DNA of 64,000 bases from Acridotheres tristis (lineage: Eukaryota > Chordata > Aves > Passeriformes > Sturnidae): NCBI GenBank assembly GCA_037013685.1, contig CM072897.1, positions 18,922,143 to 18,986,142 on the forward strand, given 5' to 3'. The position numbers were made by a program, and so were the translations under genes. Positions 51,400-62,519 of this stretch are shown in pieces; position 1 is the stretch's first letter, and each line of letters opens with the position of its first letter. Under the pieces are notes generated by a model, which saw only the letters and a program-made list of their open reading frames with translations, was not told where the DNA came from and did no database searches.

Positions 51400-51950
51400 T
51401 CCGCCGCTTCCCTCCCCTTCTCGGGGGCTCTTCTCACTCTCTTTTTCCCCGCTCTGTCAGGTTTTTCCTTCTTTCGTTCTCCCTGCCGGGCTCTTCCCAC
51501 CCTTCTCACTCTCTTTTACCCACCTCGATCGAGGTTATCCTTCTCCCGTTCCCAGCCGGCGCTTCTCGCCCTTCTCACTCTCTTTTTCTCGGCTCTATCA
51601 GGTTTTCCTTTCCTTCTCCCTGGCTGGATCTTCCTACCCCACTCTGTTTTCCCCGGCTCTATCAGGTTTTCCTTCTCCCCTTCTCGGGGGATCTTCCCAC
51701 CCTTCTCTTTTTAGCGGCTCTCTCAGGCTTTTCCTTCCCCCCTTCTCAGCCGGCACTTCTCGCCCTTCTCACTCTCTTCTCCTCCGCTCTATCAGGCTTC
51801 CCCTTCCTTCTCCCTGGCTGGCTCTTCCCACCCTTCTCACTCTCTATTTCCCGGCTCGATCGGGTTTTCCTTTCCTCCCCGTCTCGCGGCTCTTCCCACC
51901 TTTCTCACTCTCTCTTTCCTGGCTCTATCAGGTTTTTCCTTCCCCGCTTC
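51400..51950. repeat. Minisatellite in the ISLR2 5' intron, about 60-bp unit
   Basis: About nine units contain CCCACCCTTCTCACTCTCTT, TTCCCCGGCTCTATCAGGTT and TTCCTTCTCCC. The + strand is pyrimidine-rich, so the transcript strand is purine-rich. Confidence 0.9.
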
Positions 51951-52140
51951 CCCCCCCCCCCCAAAAACAATCAATTAATTAACCTCCATTTTTCTTCATC
52001 CTCCGCTTTCATCCCTCCTTTCCCAATTATTTCTTTCGCCTTCCTTTCCTCTCCTCTCCCTCCCTCCCTCTCTCTACTTCATCCCCGCCCTGCTCCCCGC
52101 TCTCCTGGCCGCCGCTGTCCCCCTGTCCCCCGCCACTCAC

Positions 52141-52850
52141 CCTCTCCTAGGTGCCTCTCCGCCACCCGCAGCCCTTCCCGGCGCTCCTCATCCTCCTCCT
52201 GCCAGCCGCCCGAGGGGCGGGGGGACCGGGGGGACCCCGCCCGCTGCCCCCGCGCCTGCCGGGGCTGAGCTGCGAGCGGCTCCGGGCTGCCGAGGCACAG
52301 CGAGAAGCAGCGATTTGCATTTCTGCCAGCCTCCCCCTCCGCCCGCTCGCCACCCCCTTCTCCCAGCCCACCACCCACCCACCCACCCACCCGACCGGCA
52401 CCGCCCGCCCGCCCGCGGCCGCTCCCGCGCCGCCGCTACGCCCCGAAAATGCAGAAATTATCCCCAAAAAGCGCCGAGCTGTCAGCGCGGGCGATCCCCG
52501 CCGCCTTCCCGTGCCCGCTGCTCCCGATGCCGTCGGGGCGCGGCTCCCCCGTCCCGCCCGCGCATCCCGGGAGGTTGGAGGGAAAGCGGCTCGGACCTTC
52601 CCGCCGCGGTTCCCGATCCGGGCGGGAATTCCAGCGGCGATGCCGGCCCGTGCGGGCGCCCCGTGAGGCGGGAGGGAGGACGGAGGCGGCGGCGGGGGGG
52701 GGCGCTGCTCCCGCACCCCGCTGCAGGAGGGCTCCTCCCCTGGGAAAGCGGGATAAAGGGGAAGGAACCGGCTGCACGGGGGCGGTGCTCGCCCCGAGCC
52801 CGGAGCACGAACCATCGATCTGCAGAGCGGCATCGATTCCCGGCTCGCTC
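52141..52850 (-). promoter_or_regulatory. ISLR2: CpG island with predicted ISLR2 non-coding exon 1
   Basis: On the minus strand the sequence CTAGGAGAGG|GTGAGTGGCGG is a consensus 5' splice site; the exon would end at 52141 and splice to the acceptor near 51250, just before the start codon. The 0.7 kb upstream is very CpG-rich, in keeping with a CpG-island promoter. The transcription start is unknown. Confidence 0.6.
52313..52320 (-). promoter_or_regulatory. Consensus octamer ATGCAAAT (POU-factor site) in the ISLR2 CpG island
   Basis: The minus strand reads ATGCAAAT, the exact octamer bound by POU-domain factors, about 170 bp upstream of the predicted exon 1 donor. An 8-mer can occur by chance; the placement in a neuronal gene's promoter makes it worth noting. 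Confidence 0.35.
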
Positions 52851-53100
52851 CAGCCCGTGGTGTTCCGATCCCGATCCTAATCCCGATCCTAAACCCTATC
52901 CCCATCCTATCCCGATCCCGATCCCGATCCCGATCCCGATCCTGATCCCGATTCCTCCATCCCAGCCCCTCGGCTAGAGGAGAACCCGGGGGGTTCGGCG
53001 GAGATTCGGGGGGGTCGAGCCGCTCGTGCTGGTGTCGCCGACATGACTGAGTCGCGACAGACACAGCCCCGCCCCCAACTGTGCCTGGCGACCCCATTCC

Positions 53101-53960
53101 CTATGGATAGAGGGATGGATGGATGGATGATGGATGGATGGATGGATGATGGATGGATGATGGATGGATGATGGATGATGGATGATGGATGATGGATGAT
53201 GGATGGATGATGGATGGATGATGGATGATGGATGATGGATGGATGATGGATGGATGATGGATGGATGATGGATGATGGATGATGGATGATGGATGATGGA
53301 TGGATGATGGATGGATGGATGATGGATGATGGATGATGGATGGATGATGGATGATGGATGATGGATGATGGATGGATGGATGGATGATGGATGATGGATG
53401 ATGGATGGATGATGGATGATGGATGATGGATGATGGATGGATGATGGATGATGGATGATGGATGATGGATGGATGATGGATGATGGATGGATGGATGGAT
53501 GATGGATGATGGATGATGGATGATGGATGGATGATGGATGATGGATGATGGATGATGGATGATGGATGATGGATGATGGATGATGGATGGATGATGGATG
53601 GATGATGGATGATGGATGATGGATGATGGATGATGGATGATGGATGGATGATGGATGATGGATGGATGATGGATGATGGATGATGGATGATGGATGATGG
53701 ATGATGGATGATGGATGGATGATGGATGGATGATGGATGATGGATGATGGATGATGGATGATGGATGATGGATGGATGATGGATGATGGATGATGGATGG
53801 ATGATGGATGGATGATGGATGATGGATGATGGATGATGGATGATGGATGATGGATGATGGATGATGGATGGATGATGGATGATGGATGATGGATGGATGA
53901 TGGATGGATGATGGATGATGGATGATGGATGATGGATGATGGATGATGGATGATGGATGG
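53101..53960. repeat. ATCC/ATC mixed array in reverse orientation (GGATGGATGATGGATGAT)
   Basis: About 0.86 kb of GGAT and GGATGAT words, the reverse complement of the 32710-33863 array. Minus-strand frames give Ser/Ile/His/Pro-rich artefact proteins. Confidence 0.97.
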
Positions 53961-55419
53961 GACAGATCCCATGCTGTGAGGGATTCCCTCCAAATCCCAA
54001 ATCCATCTGGGAAAATCCATCCAGGTGTAACCAGGGCTCTGTCCCTGTCCTTGGGCCGTTCCCATCCCAGCACATTCCCTGGATTTTTTCCTCCCACTGG
54101 GAATGCTCAAAACCCCTGGACACCCTCTTGTCCATGACCCCACCCTCCTGATTCCCAAAAATATCCCAGTCCTGGTATGTTGGGAACACCATCGAGCTAT
54201 CCCAGACTCCACAGATCTATTGGAATTTTCTTTTCCCAGATGACATCACACCTGGCAAGGGTTGGAATTCCCAGCAGGAATCTCCTTCTGTAATACCCAC
54301 CTTGATACCATGGGAGGTGAATTCCATCTTTCCATCTTCTCATCCCAAAAAATCTGCAGGGATACCAGGACAAGGTTTTATGGGAAGAATGGAGCTGCAG
54401 ATCCCGGGATAAAATCCATGGAATGATTTTAGGAAGAGGAGAAACCTGAGTGGAGGATTCAAAGAAATTCCAGCTCCTCTCAGATTCTGCTTTTCCCATC
54501 TCCCATCCCGAGGTGAATCCAAGGAATTTCATTCCGGCCTCAGATGGATAAAAATCTCTCAAAAGTGGGAGTGGGAGCATTTCCCAAAAAAATCCTTCTG
54601 GGATCCATGGAGAAAATCTGGGAGAGGCTCATCCTTGGAGAATCCAAGCTCATCCTTCGCTCCCATTTTCCTTCCCATTCCCAGGATTCCATCTGGATGG
54701 ACCCGCGGGAATTCCATGGAAGGCAACAGAAAAATGGGAATGATTTTATTCCCAATCCTGAATTTCCCTTCCTCACCCTCCCACCCCCATTTTTATTGGA
54801 TTTCACAGGAATTTCCCAAAATCTGCAGGGAGGGGTTTTCTCTGGGGAAAAAAAATGGGAATTTTATCCCTGGAATAAATTCCCTCATGGAATTTTTCTG
54901 ACATTTTTCCAGGCTCATCTGGGATCTAGTGGATCCAGCTGTAATTCCCAAACCAATCCTGATTTTTCTCATTTTTTCCCGTTTTTCCTGGGATCCATAT
55001 GATTCTGATTTTAAAATCCCAGGGAAAGCAGGAATGGGGAAAAGGTGAAAAACTGACCGATATTCCCATTAAAATAAAGAAAGGAATGGGAATAAATGGG
55101 AAAAATCAAGATTGATTTGGAATTTGGAAAATCCGGAGCTGGGAATTCTGGGGTGATTTGGGGGCTTCAGGATGGAGCTCCAAAAAAATCCCATTCTAGA
55201 TCATTCCCCCCCCCCCGCCAAAATTCCCAAATTTGGGGGGAAAATTTCATGGATTTGGTGAACTCTCCAGCAGGAATTCCTGGAATATCCAGGTTTGGGA
55301 ATATCCCAGGGATTTATTCTCATTCCCACCTTTCCTGCAGCCTGAATCCATCCAGGATCCGACAGGAGAATCCCGTGGGATCGGGATCTTCTGGAGCCCC
55401 TGGAAAATGGGATTTGTTC
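53961..55419. other. ISLR2-LOXL1 intergenic sequence, no gene seen
   Basis: Largely single-copy DNA between two divergently transcribed genes. Open frames on both strands have no recognisable family. It may hold regulatory elements of either gene, but I see no specific site. Confidence 0.5.
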
Positions 55420-55725
55420 CCTCCAGATGTTGGGATGAGATCCTTGTCCAGATGTTGGGATGAGATCCTTGTCCAGATGTTGGGATGAGATCCTTCTGGA
55501 CCCCCTGGATCTGGGAATTTCTCTGGCCCAGATGTTGGGATCAGATCCCTCTCCACCCCCCGGATAATGGGATTTTTTTTTCTTGCCCAGATGTTGGGAT
55601 CAGGATCTTCGGGAGCCCCTGGATCTGGGATTTGTTCTGTCCAGATGTTGGGATCAGATCCCTCCGCACCCTCTGGATCTGGGAATTCCTCGTGCCCAGA
55701 TGTTGGGATCAGCGCGGGCTGCGGG
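55420..55725. repeat. CCAGATGTTGGGATGAGATC-type repeat, 24- and 60-bp units
   Basis: Two or three 24-bp units (CCAGATGTTGGGATGAGATC) are followed by 50-65-bp units that add CCCCCTGGATCTGGGAATT. Confidence 0.88.
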
Positions 55726-55774
55726 CGCCCCCTGGTGGCGGTGACAGCGCCGGTGACAACCGGGATTCGGGAAC

Positions 55775-56425
55775 GCCGGGATTTGGGATTTGGGGTTCGG
55801 GATTTGGAATTTGGGGTTTGGGATTAGAGGATTTAGAGATTTGGGATTTGGGGTTCGGGATTTGGAATTTGGGGTTTGGGATTAGAGGATTTAGAGATCT
55901 GGGATTTGGGGTTCGGGATTTGGAATTTGGGGTTTGGGATTAGAGGATTTAGAGATCTGGGATTTGGGGTTCGGGATTTGGGGATTTGGAATTTGCGGAT
56001 TTGGAATTTGGGGTTTGGGATTAGAGGATTTAGAGATTTGGGATTTGGGGTTCGGGATTTGAGGATTTGGAATTTGTGGATTTGGAATTTGGGGTTTGGG
56101 ATTAGAGGATTTAGAGATTTGGGATTTGGGGTTCGGGATTTGAGGATTTGGAATTTGCGGATTTGGATCCGGGGTTTGGGATTAGCAATTTGTGGGTTTG
56201 GGATTCGGGACTGGGGATTTGGGATTCTGAATTTGGAATTTGGGATTTGGGATTTTGGGGTTGGGATTTGGGGTTTGGGATTTGGATTTTGGGGTTTTGG
56301 GTTTGAGGATTTGGGGTTTGGGATTTGGGAACGCCGAAATTTGGGGTTTGGAATTTAGGGTTTTGGATTTGGGGATTTGGAATCTGCGGGTTTGAGATTT
56401 TGATTTGGGATCTGGGATTTGGGGT
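55775..56425. repeat. Minisatellite of GGGATTTGGGGTTCGGGATT units, about 60 bp
   Basis: Units contain GATTTGGGGTTCGGGATTTG, GAATTTGGGGTTTGGGATTA and GAGGATTTAGAGATTTG, then grade into simpler GGATTTGGG words. Confidence 0.92.
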
Positions 56426-57299
56426 TTGGGACCTGTCCCTGCTGCATCTCCCTGTGTCCCCTCTGCCACCCCCGTGTCCCTGTCCCCTTGTCACCCGCCC
56501 TGTCCCCAGTGCCACCTCTGTGTCCCTATTCCCATTCCTGCCACGGAAATCTGGGATTTGGGGATTATCCCGGATTTCCATCCCATCCTGCTACATCAAC
56601 TCCGGCATTCTCAGAGGGGAAAACCCGGGAATTTTGGGGGGATCCAGAGGATTTGGGGTCCCACCGGCCATGGGATTTAGGATTTGGGGATTCCCTCCTC
56701 GGATCCCTCTTTTTATTCAATATCCGCCCCCCCCCCCACCCCAAAAAAAAAAAAAAAAAAAAAAAGTTTCCAGCCAAATTCCCGATTAATTCCAAACTTT
56801 TGCCGCCACAATTGGGGATTTGCTATCCAGGGGGAAAATCTCAAATGGACCCAAGGAGGATAAACCTGGGAGAAAATCCCAAATTTTGGGAGGTTTTCCT
56901 TCGGGAAGCTCTGGAGAGGAAATGAAGGGGCTTTCCCAGAGCCTCGTCCCGGAAAAATCGGGACGTGCTGGGAATTAGGGGGGAAAAAGGATCCTCCAAG
57001 GGTTAAAAAAAAAGCGGGAAAAAGGGAAATTCTATTTTTAAAAATCCCTACTGGATACAATTCCCGCCTTCTCTCAGAGGGCAGGATCCGCTCTGGGAGC
57101 GAATCCCGAGGAATTCCACCCAAATTCCACTCCAGGGTTAAAAAAAAAATATAATAAAAGTGGGGAAAAGTGAAAATTCCAAAGTTTTTTTTTCCCCTCC
57201 TGGCTGCACTTCCGGCCTCCTCCCGCAGTTCGGGATCCGCTCTGGGAGCGAATCCTTGGAGCGAATCCCGAGGAATTCCAGCGGAATTTCAGCTCCTGG
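56426..57299. other. LOXL1 upstream flank, no gene seen
   Basis: Single-copy sequence with an A-run near 56743-56764 and pieces of duplicated text (TCCGCTCTGGGAGCGAATCC at about 57087 and 57236). It probably belongs to the LOXL1 promoter region. Confidence 0.4.
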
Positions 57300-57351
57300 C
57301 CGGCAGGAGGAGGAGAAGGAGAGGGAGAGGGAGAGGGAGAGGGAGAGGGAG

Positions 57352-57394
<43 letters not shown>

Positions 57395-57945
57395 GGGAGG
57401 AAGGCTTGGAAAAGGGGGAGGAGGAAATAGAGGAGGAGAAGGAGGGAGAGGAGGAGGAGGAAGAAGGAAGAAGGAAAGTTTGGAAAAGGAGGAGGAGGAG
57501 GAAAAAGGGGAGGAGAGAGAGGGAGGAAGGCTTGGAAAAGGGGGAAGAGGAGCAGGAGGGGGAAGAGGAGGAGGAGGAGGCGGAGTCGGAGGAGAAGGAG
57601 GGAGGAAGGCTTGGAAAAGGGCAAGAGAAGCAGAAGGGACAGGGGGAGGAGGAGCAGGCGGAGGAGGAGGAGGGAGGAAGGCTTGGAAAAGGAGGAGAGG
57701 GGAAAAGGGGAGGAGGAAAAAGGGGAGGGAGGAGGAGAAGGAAAGAGGAGGAGGAGGAAAAAGAGGAGGAGGAAAAAGAGGAGGAGAAGGAAAAAGAGGA
57801 GGAGGAGAAGGAAAGAGGAGGAGGAGGAGGAAGAGGAGGAGAAGGAAAAGGAGGAGAAGAAAAGAGGAGGAAAAAGAGTTGGAAGAGAAGGAAAAGGAGG
57901 AGGAAGGAGGAGGAAGGGGAAGGAGGAGAAGGAAGCGGAGTCGCC
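57300..57945. repeat. Polypurine tract (GGGAGA, GGGACA, GGAGGAGGAAA)
   Basis: The + strand is almost all G and A for about 650 bp, first as GGGAGA and GGGACA hexamers, then as GGA/GAA triplets. It ends about 110 bp before the LOXL1 start codon, so it is in or next to the 5'UTR. Open frames reading Glu/Lys/Arg/Gly or the reverse Ser/Pro are artefacts. Confidence 0.92.
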
Positions 57946-58056
57946 GCCGCTCCGAGCGGGACGGGCCCGAGCGGCGCTGCCAGCGGCGCTGCCCGGGGAG
58001 GCGCCAGCAGCGGTGCCACCCGCGGTGCCACCGGCGGCGACAGCGACACCGGGGCG

Positions 58057-59347
58057 ATGGCGGCGGGGCTGTGGCGGCGCGGGGCGCTCTGGGCCGGGCT
58101 GCTGCTGCTGGCGGCCGCGCAGGAGCCCTGGCGGCAGCTGATCCAGTGGGAGAACAACGGGCGGCTCTACAGCCTCCTCAACAGCGGAGCCGAGTTCGTG
58201 CCCGCCGGGCAGGAGCGGCCAGCGGGGAACCGCCTGTGGCTAGCGGGGACAGCGGGGACCGCGGGGACAGCGGGGACAGCGGGGACAGCGGGGACAGCCG
58301 GCAGCGTCCGCCGCCAGGCCCCCCCCGCCTCGGGGACAGTGCGGGGACAAGCGCGACATCCCTTCGGTTTCGGCCAAGTGCCGCCCAACTGGAGGGACGG
58401 CCCGCTGGGCGACAGTGCGGGGGGACAGCGGCGACAAGCGGCGCGTGGCCGCCAGGCGACCGCCACGGGATCGGGGGTGGCCGTGTCCTCGTTCGCCTTC
58501 GCCTCCGCCTCGGCGGGACAGCCGCCCTTTGTCGCCGCGGGGGTGGCGGCGCACGGGGAGCGCCAGGAGGGTGGGACAGGGATGGGGACAGGGACAGGGA
58601 TGGGGACAGGGATAAGGACAAGATTGGGGACAGGGATGGGGACAGGGATGGGGACAGGGATGGGGACAGGCATGGACACAGGGATGGGGACAGGGATAAG
58701 GACAGGGATGGACACAGGGATGGGGACAGGGATAAGGACAGGGATAGGGACAGAGATGGGGACAGGGATAAGAACAGGCATGGACACAGGGATGGGGACA
58801 GGGATAAGGACAGGGATAGGGACAGAGATGGGGACAGGGATAAGAACAGGCATGGACACAGGGATGGGGACAGGGATAAGGACAGGGATGGACACAGGGA
58901 TGGGGACAGGGATAAGGACAGGGATGGGGACAGAGATGGGGACAGGCATGGACACAGGCATGGGGACAGAGATGGGGACAGGGATACGGACAGGGATGGG
59001 GACAGGGACGGGCATGGCGTTCCCGTTCCAACCCCGCGCGCTTCCCGAGGATTTCGGGGAGGAGCCGAACCCCTACGGAGCCGCGGGGTTCCCGCTGGAT
59101 CGCCGCTATTCCCACAGCCTGTACCACGACGCCGATCCCGAGCCGCACACCGGCATGGGCTCCATGGAAAATTTGGGATTTGGGGCGCAATTCCCTCCCC
59201 AAGAGCGGCAGCCGCCGTTCCGGGCGCCCGAATCCTTCGGGATCGCTCATCCCGAGCCCTTCATTCCCGAAATTCCACAGGCCGTGCCCGACAGCCAAGC
59301 CCGGCTCAGCGTGGGCAGCGTCTACAGGCCCAGCCTTGGGGCGAGGG
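58057..59347 (+). CDS. LOXL1: LOXL1, lysyl oxidase-like 1, coding exon 1 (partial gene)
   Basis: LOXL1 is a secreted copper-dependent amine oxidase that oxidises lysines of tropoelastin for elastic fibre cross-linking. This exon holds the signal peptide (about 1-21) and the propeptide: WRQLIQWENNGRLYSLLNSG, VRGQARHPFGFGQVPPNW, DRRYSHSLYHDADPE and LSVGSVYRP are all conserved with human LOXL1, in one frame and in the same order. The donor is GCGAGG|GTGAGT with one base of a split codon, so 430 codons plus one base are present. The copper-binding and catalytic exons are beyond the right edge. The frame is open upstream of the ATG, but this is the first ATG followed by a signal peptide. The propeptide contains a GTAGTAG run and a large in-frame minisatellite absent from the human protein. 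Confidence 0.93.
58571..59013 (+). repeat. In-frame 12-bp minisatellite inside LOXL1 exon 1
   Basis: About 37 copies of GGGATGGGGACA and variants (GGGATAAGGACA, GGCATGGACACA) encode Gly-Met-Gly-Thr, Gly-Ile-Arg-Thr and Gly-Met-Asp-Thr steps, about 147 residues, without breaking the reading frame. It sits where human LOXL1 has a Pro/Gln/Tyr-rich low-complexity region. A splice excision of this segment is an alternative. Confidence 0.9.
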
Positions 59348-59499
59348 GTGAGTTTGGGGTTTCTTTGGGGTTTCCTTGGGATGCGCGGAATTCCCGGCGG
59401 GGCTGGAGCGGGGATGATCCCCAAGGGGTTCTTGGAAACCCCGCGGGTTTTGGGAATGGTGGGAAAGGGGAGGGGAGAGAAGAGCAGGGCCCGGGTGGG

Positions 59500-60480
59500 G
59501 GAGCTGGGATTGGGATTGGGATGGGGCTGGGCTGTGTCCCAGGGCATCCCAAATTTGTGGGATGTGGCTGTGTTGTGTCTGAGGTCATTCCTGGAGTCTG
59601 TCCCAAGTAATCCCATAATTTTGGGTTTTAGGGCTGTGTCGTGTCCCAGGTAATCCCATAATTCGGGTTAGGGCTGTGCCATGTCCAAGGGCATTCCAAA
59701 ATTTTGGGATGAGGCTGTGCCTTGTCCAAGGGCATTCCTGGGGTCTGTCCCAGAGCATCCCATAATTTTAGGATAGGGCCGTGCTGTGTCCTATGGTATT
59801 CCAAATTTGTGGGATGGGGGCTGTGCAGTGCCCCAGGGCATTTCTGGGATCTGTCCCAGGTAATCCCATAAATTTGGGATGGGGCTGTGCCGTGTCCCAA
59901 GGCATTCCATAATTTTGGGATGGGACTGGGCAGTGCCTCAGGGTATCCCAAAAGTGTGGGATGGGGTTGTGCTGTGTCCCAGGGCATTCCTAGGGTCTAT
60001 CCCAAGCAATCCCAAAATTTTGGAATGTGGCTGTGCCATGTCCAAGGTAATCCCATAAATTTGGGATGGGGCTGTGTCATGTCCCAGGTAATCCCATAAT
60101 TGTGGGATAGGGATGCACCTTGTCCCAGGGCATCCCAAATTTGTGGAATGGGGCTGTGCTGTGTCTGAGGTAATTCCTGAAGTCTGTCCCAGGGCATCCC
60201 ATAACTTTGGGGCGAGGCTGTGCCGTGTCCCAGGGCATCCCAAATTTGTGGAATGGGGCTGTGCTGTGTCTCAGGGCATCCCATAATTTTGGAATGTGGC
60301 TGTGTTGTGTCCGAGGTCATTCCTGGAGTCTGTCCCAGGTAATCCCATAACTTTGGGATTTGGGATTTTTTAGGGCTGTGCTGGGTCCAAGGTAATCCCA
60401 TAAATTTGGGATGGAGCTGTGCCCTGTCCCAGGGCATTCCTGGGGTCTGTCCCAGCTAATCCCATAATTTTGGGATAGGG
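59500..60480. repeat. Minisatellite in LOXL1 intron 1, about 45-60-bp unit
   Basis: Units contain CCCATAATTTTGGGATGGGG, CTGTGCTGTGTCCCAGGGCA and TTCCTGGGGTCTGTCCCAG; about 18 imperfect copies. Frames in it are artefacts. Confidence 0.9.
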
Positions 60481-60524
60481 ATGTGCCATGTCACAGGATA
60501 TCCCAAATCTGTGGGATAGGACGG

Positions 60525-60715
60525 GGCTGGATCCTGGTTATCCATGGGGTGTTTGGGATGGGATAAATTTGGATCCCGGTTATCCATGGGGTGTTTGGGA
60601 TGGGACAGGGCTGGATCCCGGTTATCCATGGGGTGTTTGGGATGGGACAGGGCTGGATCCCGGTTATCCATGGGGTGTTTGGGATGGGATAAGGCTGGAT
60701 CCCGGTTTTCCTGGC
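60525..60715. repeat. 45-bp tandem repeat in LOXL1 intron 1
   Basis: Four near-identical copies contain GGATCCCGGTTATCCATGGG and GTGTTTGGGATGGGACAGG. Confidence 0.92.
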
Positions 60716-61834
60716 TGGGACATGCTCCATTCCCATACGGACAGAAGGATGAATGGACAGACGGATCCGTGCTCCCCCTATTCCCGGAGGTCACTCCGGG
60801 GTCACTCCTTCCCCATCCCGATGGAATCCCATGGATTTGGGCTGAGTTTTCCAAGAATTTTCACTCCGTGCTGGAGCTGGAAGGGCGTGAGGAGCCCCCG
60901 GGAGCCATTCCCAGCCCATCCCTTGGGAATCTCATCCCAACCTGACCCTGTGCCCCGTCCAGTCCCATCCCAGTTTTCTGGGAAAAACCCATCCCAGAGG
61001 ATTTGGGGCGGTGGGAAGGGCCCAGCCCAGCCCTGCCTTACACTGACCGGGAAGGAACACTCCGGGAAAAACTCAAGAATGGGATTTTTTGGGATCTCAG
61101 GAGGAGATGGGGTTGGGGCACAGGGAGTGAAGGATGTGAGGAATTCATGCCAGAATTCCCGAGGCTCCGGAGGGACACCCAAGGACAGCTGCCCCGCCGA
61201 TGACCCGGCGAAGATTCCGGCCAAATTCCCCGGCAAAGATTCCGGCCAAAAATTCCCCTTTGGCAGCATCCGAGTCCTTCCAGGATCCCTGGGAGCCGTG
61301 GTGGCCCCACCAGGGAATTTGGGACACCCAGTTCCCGGAGCTTCCCACTTTTCCTGGAGAAATTTCACGGGAATCGAGCTCATCCCGTGAAATTCCGACC
61401 TCTCCCCGGGTCACTCGTGGAGTGTTTTGGGAATGTTGTCACCTCCCTGTCACCTCCCAGGGATCCTAATTGGAGCAAACGATTCCTGGCGTTGGTTGTT
61501 AATTATTAATTATTAATGATTAATTCCACTGCCAAAGCTCCTCAGGAGCCTCCTAATCCCGGCTGGATCTGCCAGGAATGTTTGGCATTCCCGGCCCCCG
61601 GCTGGGGGTTAATGAAGGAATCCGATCCCGCTGTTTTTATCGGGGAATTATCGGGGTTTCTGTGGGAATGGGAGCATGGGGGCTCCGGACCGGGTGGGGA
61701 AATTGGGGAAGAGGGGTTGGAAAAGATTCCGGGTCTGATCCAGAGGTGGGAGGGAGAGGAGCAGCTCCTGGGGGATGGGGAAGGGAAGGGGGCTCCAGAC
61801 ACCCCAGAAGTTTTCCCTATCTGGATTCCAACCC
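60716..61834. other. LOXL1 intron 1, non-repetitive part
   Basis: About 1.1 kb of single-copy intron. I looked for the second LOXL1 exon (PDLVPDPNYVQ-like sequence and the copper-binding WEWHSCHQHYH region) and did not find it here. Confidence 0.5.
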
Positions 61835-62285
61835 CAATCCCATTTCCAGGGGATTTCTTCAACCTGAACCCAGCCCAGATCCCATCTCCAGGGATTCCTC
61901 ATCCCAATCCCAAACCTGATCCCATCTCCAGGGGTTCCTCATCCCAGTCCTGACCCCAATCCCAGCTCCAAAACTTCCTGGACCCAATCCCTGCCTGGAT
62001 CCCATCTCCAGTTGTTCCTCATCCCAATCTTGATCCCAATCCCATCTCCAGGGATTTCCTCAGGCCAATCCCATCTCCAAAACTTCCTGGCCCCAATCCC
62101 TGCCCAGATCCCATCTCCACGTGTTCCTCATCCCGATCCTGGCCCTGATCCCATCTCCATGGATTCCCTCATCCCAATCCTGACCCCAACCCCATCTCCA
62201 GGGATTCCCACACCCCGATCCCATCCCCAGAGGTTTCCCAACCCCGATCCCAAGCCGGATCCCACCTCCAGGAGGGCTTTTCCCT
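61835..62285. repeat. CCCCAATCCCATCTCCAGGG-type minisatellite (LOXL1 intron 1)
   Basis: Units of 30-50 bp share GATCCCATCTCCAGGGATTC and CTCATCCCAATCC words; each contains an acceptor-like CTCCAG. Confidence 0.85.
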
Positions 62286-62519
62286 CTGACCCCATAGATT
62301 GGTCCCCCAGGGTTGGTTTTGGAAGGAAAGTGGGATTTGGGAATTCCATGGGGTTCTGGGAATTTACAATTCTGTATGGAATTTTGTGCTGGGAGATGTC
62401 AGAATTCCCAGGAATGCCTCCCTTTGGCGGGGCTGGATTTGGGATTGGGGAGATTCCGGGGGTTGAGAATCCCGAGATTTCATGGGACAGAGGAGGAATT
62501 CTACTGGGATGGGTTTGGA

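Noticed and set aside
48931..51714. 927-codon + strand frame across ISLR2
   Set aside because: Antisense shadow of ISLR2 for the same reason. The Leu/Arg/Gly/Ala-rich translation has no recognisable fold.
57160..58056. Upstream extension of the LOXL1 frame through the polypurine tract
   Set aside because: The Glu/Lys/Arg-rich translation comes from the purine repeat. The ATG at 58057 starts a proper signal peptide directly followed by conserved LOXL1 sequence.
57138..58157. 339-codon minus-strand Ser/Phe/Pro-rich frame
   Set aside because: Complement of the polypurine tract; low complexity with no domain.
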